DNA of 49,636 nt from the NCBI GenBank assembly GCA_001784735.1, contig MFSB01000023.1, positions 1 through 49,636 on the forward strand. Direction: 5' to 3'. Shown piece by piece: positions 48,655-49,636 of the stretch. The stretch is from Candidatus Moranbacteria bacterium RIFCSPLOWO2_12_FULL_48_12. GTDB taxonomy: Bacteria > Patescibacteriota > Minisyncoccia > Moranbacterales > UBA1568. A program made the position numbers and the translations under genes. The number at the start of each line of letters is the position of its first letter. Positions within the stretch are counted from its first letter, which is position 1. A model generated the notes under the pieces. The model saw only the letters and a list, made by a program, of their open reading frames with translations. It searched no databases and had not been told where the DNA came from.

Positions 48655-48766
48655 CCCCAGTTACATATTCAAGGTAAGTATTATGGCTTTTTAGAGCCAT
48701 AAGACGAAGTCGCCTATCGGCTTTTAACCTCAAGAGAAGTACATCTTTGCCAAATATGTAACGAGG
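48655..48766. mobile_element. CCCCGTTA-family element E9 (with core hairpin)
   Basis: 112 bp. Ends CCCCAGTTACATATT and AATATGTAACGAGG. Core AAGACGAAGTCGCC followed by TATCGGCTTTT, plus a hairpin ATGGCT/AGCCAT. TCAA is duplicated at 48651-48654 and 48767-48770. Confidence 0.9.
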
Positions 48767-48839
48767 TCAAGGCCAAAGTACCACTATTTGGCTTATTTAA
48801 GGCAAATTATACCAATATTATTGGCATATTTCTGCTTAA

Positions 48840-49090
48840 GAGCGGCTTTTCTTGGGTTTATGCGCCCAAAAGCCCTGTGAGTTTCCCCCGCACCCCTTCG
48901 CTCCACGTGAAAAGATAGCTTCGTATGCCCATACCGCTCGCTACCGCGACATGGGTCTTCAAATTGTCGAAACAACAGGTATTTATCCCAGAGCGAGCCA
49001 TGTACCCTGAAACGAGATTAAGCTCGTTTCATATCCGCGGCCAGCCTCGCCAAGTCTAGGCGGGCAAGCCGTGGGGGAAAGCCTGTGGCT
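48840..49090. ncRNA. Candidate structured RNA, strand uncertain
   Basis: TTTCCCCC (about 48882) can pair with GGGGGAAA (about 49073), enclosing about 190 nt. Inside, GAAACGAG/CTCGTTTC is an 8-bp hairpin near 48998-49020, GCCCAT/ATGGGT forms another, and GCTCGCT can pair with AGCGAGC across it, making a possible pseudoknot. A TATAAT on the minus strand lies outside its 3' side. There are no coding signals. REP copy R8 interrupts it. Signature sequences of tmRNA and RNase P were not found. Confidence 0.3.
49039..49065. repeat. GC-rich REP-like palindrome, copy R8
   Basis: Reverse orientation of R5 with one difference. Ends GGCCAGCC and GGCGGGC. Confidence 0.8.
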
Positions 49091-49098
49091 ATTAGAAC

Positions 49099-49539
49099 TT
49101 ACTGTTGTTCAAAACCTTGAGCAATCCTTACTGCCTCTTGTTTCACCTCACCAACTGTGGAACTCTCTCTTATGGGTATTTCGATATAAATACCATCCCT
49201 CATTGTAGCCCCGTGGATTGTACCCAGCTTCCCAATGCGTAGAGCTATTTCTCGGTTTTTCTCTGAAAGCGCTTCGAGATCAAGTGTAATATAAGCATAT
49301 CCATTGGCTATGTCTTTTTTATTTGCTGAAGAAAATACGGTTTTTATCCCTTTCTCATGTAGTATTTTGCAAGATTCCAGTAGCGGTGCCTCCACCAGAG
49401 TTTCTAAATCTTCTGCTTTCTCCGCCGTTATCCCTCCTTCTTCAATTGGTTTGACAGAAGAAATAAGAGTTGAGTCAGAGTATGAAATACTTTTGACCTC
49501 AAACTTCTTCGGATGAATGGTAAATTCCTTCTGATTCAT
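49099..49539 (-). CDS. Hypothetical protein
   Basis: About 146 aa from ATG at 49539 (MNQKEFTIHPKKFEV); the longer frame overlaps tRNA-Gly. Alternating strand-like and helical parts, with YAYITLDLEALSEKNREIALRIG and MRDGIYIEIPIRESSTV. No family recognised. Same strand as tRNA-Gly upstream. Confidence 0.6.
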   Translation of the reverse strand: MNQKEFTIHPKKFEVKSISYSDSTLISSVKPIEEGGITAEKAEDLETLVEAPLLESCKILHEKGIKTVFSSANKKDIANGYAYITLDLEALSEKNREIALRIGKLGTIHGATMRDGIYIEIPIRESSTVGEVKQEAVRIAQGFEQQ

Positions 49540-49549
49540 AAGACCTTTG

Positions 49550-49622
49550 AGCGGGTGAGCGGAATCGAACCGCCGTCTCGTGCTTGGCAAGCACGTGTAA
49601 TGAACCATTATACGACACCCGC
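49550..49622 (-). tRNA. tRNA-Gly (GCC)
   Basis: Acceptor GCGGGTG/CACCCGC, anticodon arm CGTGC-TTGCCAA-GCACG with anticodon GCC, T-arm GGCGG-TTCGATT-CCGCT. Discriminator U. Confidence 0.95.
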
Positions 49623-49636
49623 GCGCTATATCAAAA

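Noticed and set aside
48780..49090. tmRNA on the minus strand
   Set aside because: Only a short TTTCGAC-like segment resembles the 5' domain; there is no tag frame ending in Ala-Ala-stop and no tRNA-like 3' end.

Overview
The window looks like a chromosomal segment of a Patescibacteria/CPR bacterium, most likely Parcubacteria-like. This rests on gene content: compact single-copy housekeeping genes, a 4-domain S1 protein, a Gmk-like kinase with an altered P-loop, a DksA-like protein that has lost its zinc cysteines, an isolated hisG, and secreted LysM/CHAP, RlpA and 3D-domain wall proteins. The standard code is used; TGA is a normal stop (for example comM). No rRNA, CRISPR array or complete transposase gene is visible.

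Layout. 1-5 kb: the start of a VirB6/TrbL-like membrane protein running off the left edge, a PaaX/Cas2-like gene bracketed by long palindromes, a LysM-CHAP wall hydrolase and a Xer-type recombinase. 5-17 kb: UvrD/PcrA helicase, UbiA prenyltransferase, rsmA, a TrpR-like regulator with hisG, RlpA-like protein, comM, a methyltransferase, HD hydrolase, lspA, DksA-like protein and yraN. 17-18 kb: a gene-poor 1-kb stretch with tandem hairpins, a heptamer array and a strongly promoted, structured transcript candidate. 18-31 kb: pnp, an orphan AT-hook-like protein, NYN protein, rpsO, an MFS transporter, ispG, gyrA and an MBL-fold protein. 31-38 kb: rpsA, gmk-like, tilS, ftsH, then a disrupted tRNA-Val locus. 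38-43 kb: two secreted proteins and a Wzy/O-antigen-ligase gene. 43-49.6 kb: tRNA-Ala, tRNA-Arg, rbfA, nrnA, a uracil-DNA glycosylase, nitronate monooxygenase, tRNA-Leu and tRNA-Cys, a 3D-domain protein, a hypothetical protein and tRNA-Gly.

The most striking feature is in the Wzy-like gene. It carries 17 identical copies of TGTTCCACGTGGAACA, the perfect palindromic form of the ParB-binding site parS, inside its reading frame in loops between membrane helices. Spacers have diverged while every 16-mer is unchanged, so the array is likely a chromosomal centromere hidden in a coding gene.

The second theme is small palindromic elements. One family has ends CCCCGTTA...TAACGGGG, arms that change between copies but stay self-complementary, and 4-bp target duplications in four copies. 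Members sit directly against -35 boxes, supply the likely ribosome-binding site of the recombinase gene, abut the 3' end of tRNA-Ala and split a tRNA-Val copy. A second GC-rich REP-like family occurs between genes and in frame inside two proteins. Both families, the palindromes around the PaaX/Cas2-like gene and two candidate structured RNAs have no identified mobiliser or function in the window.
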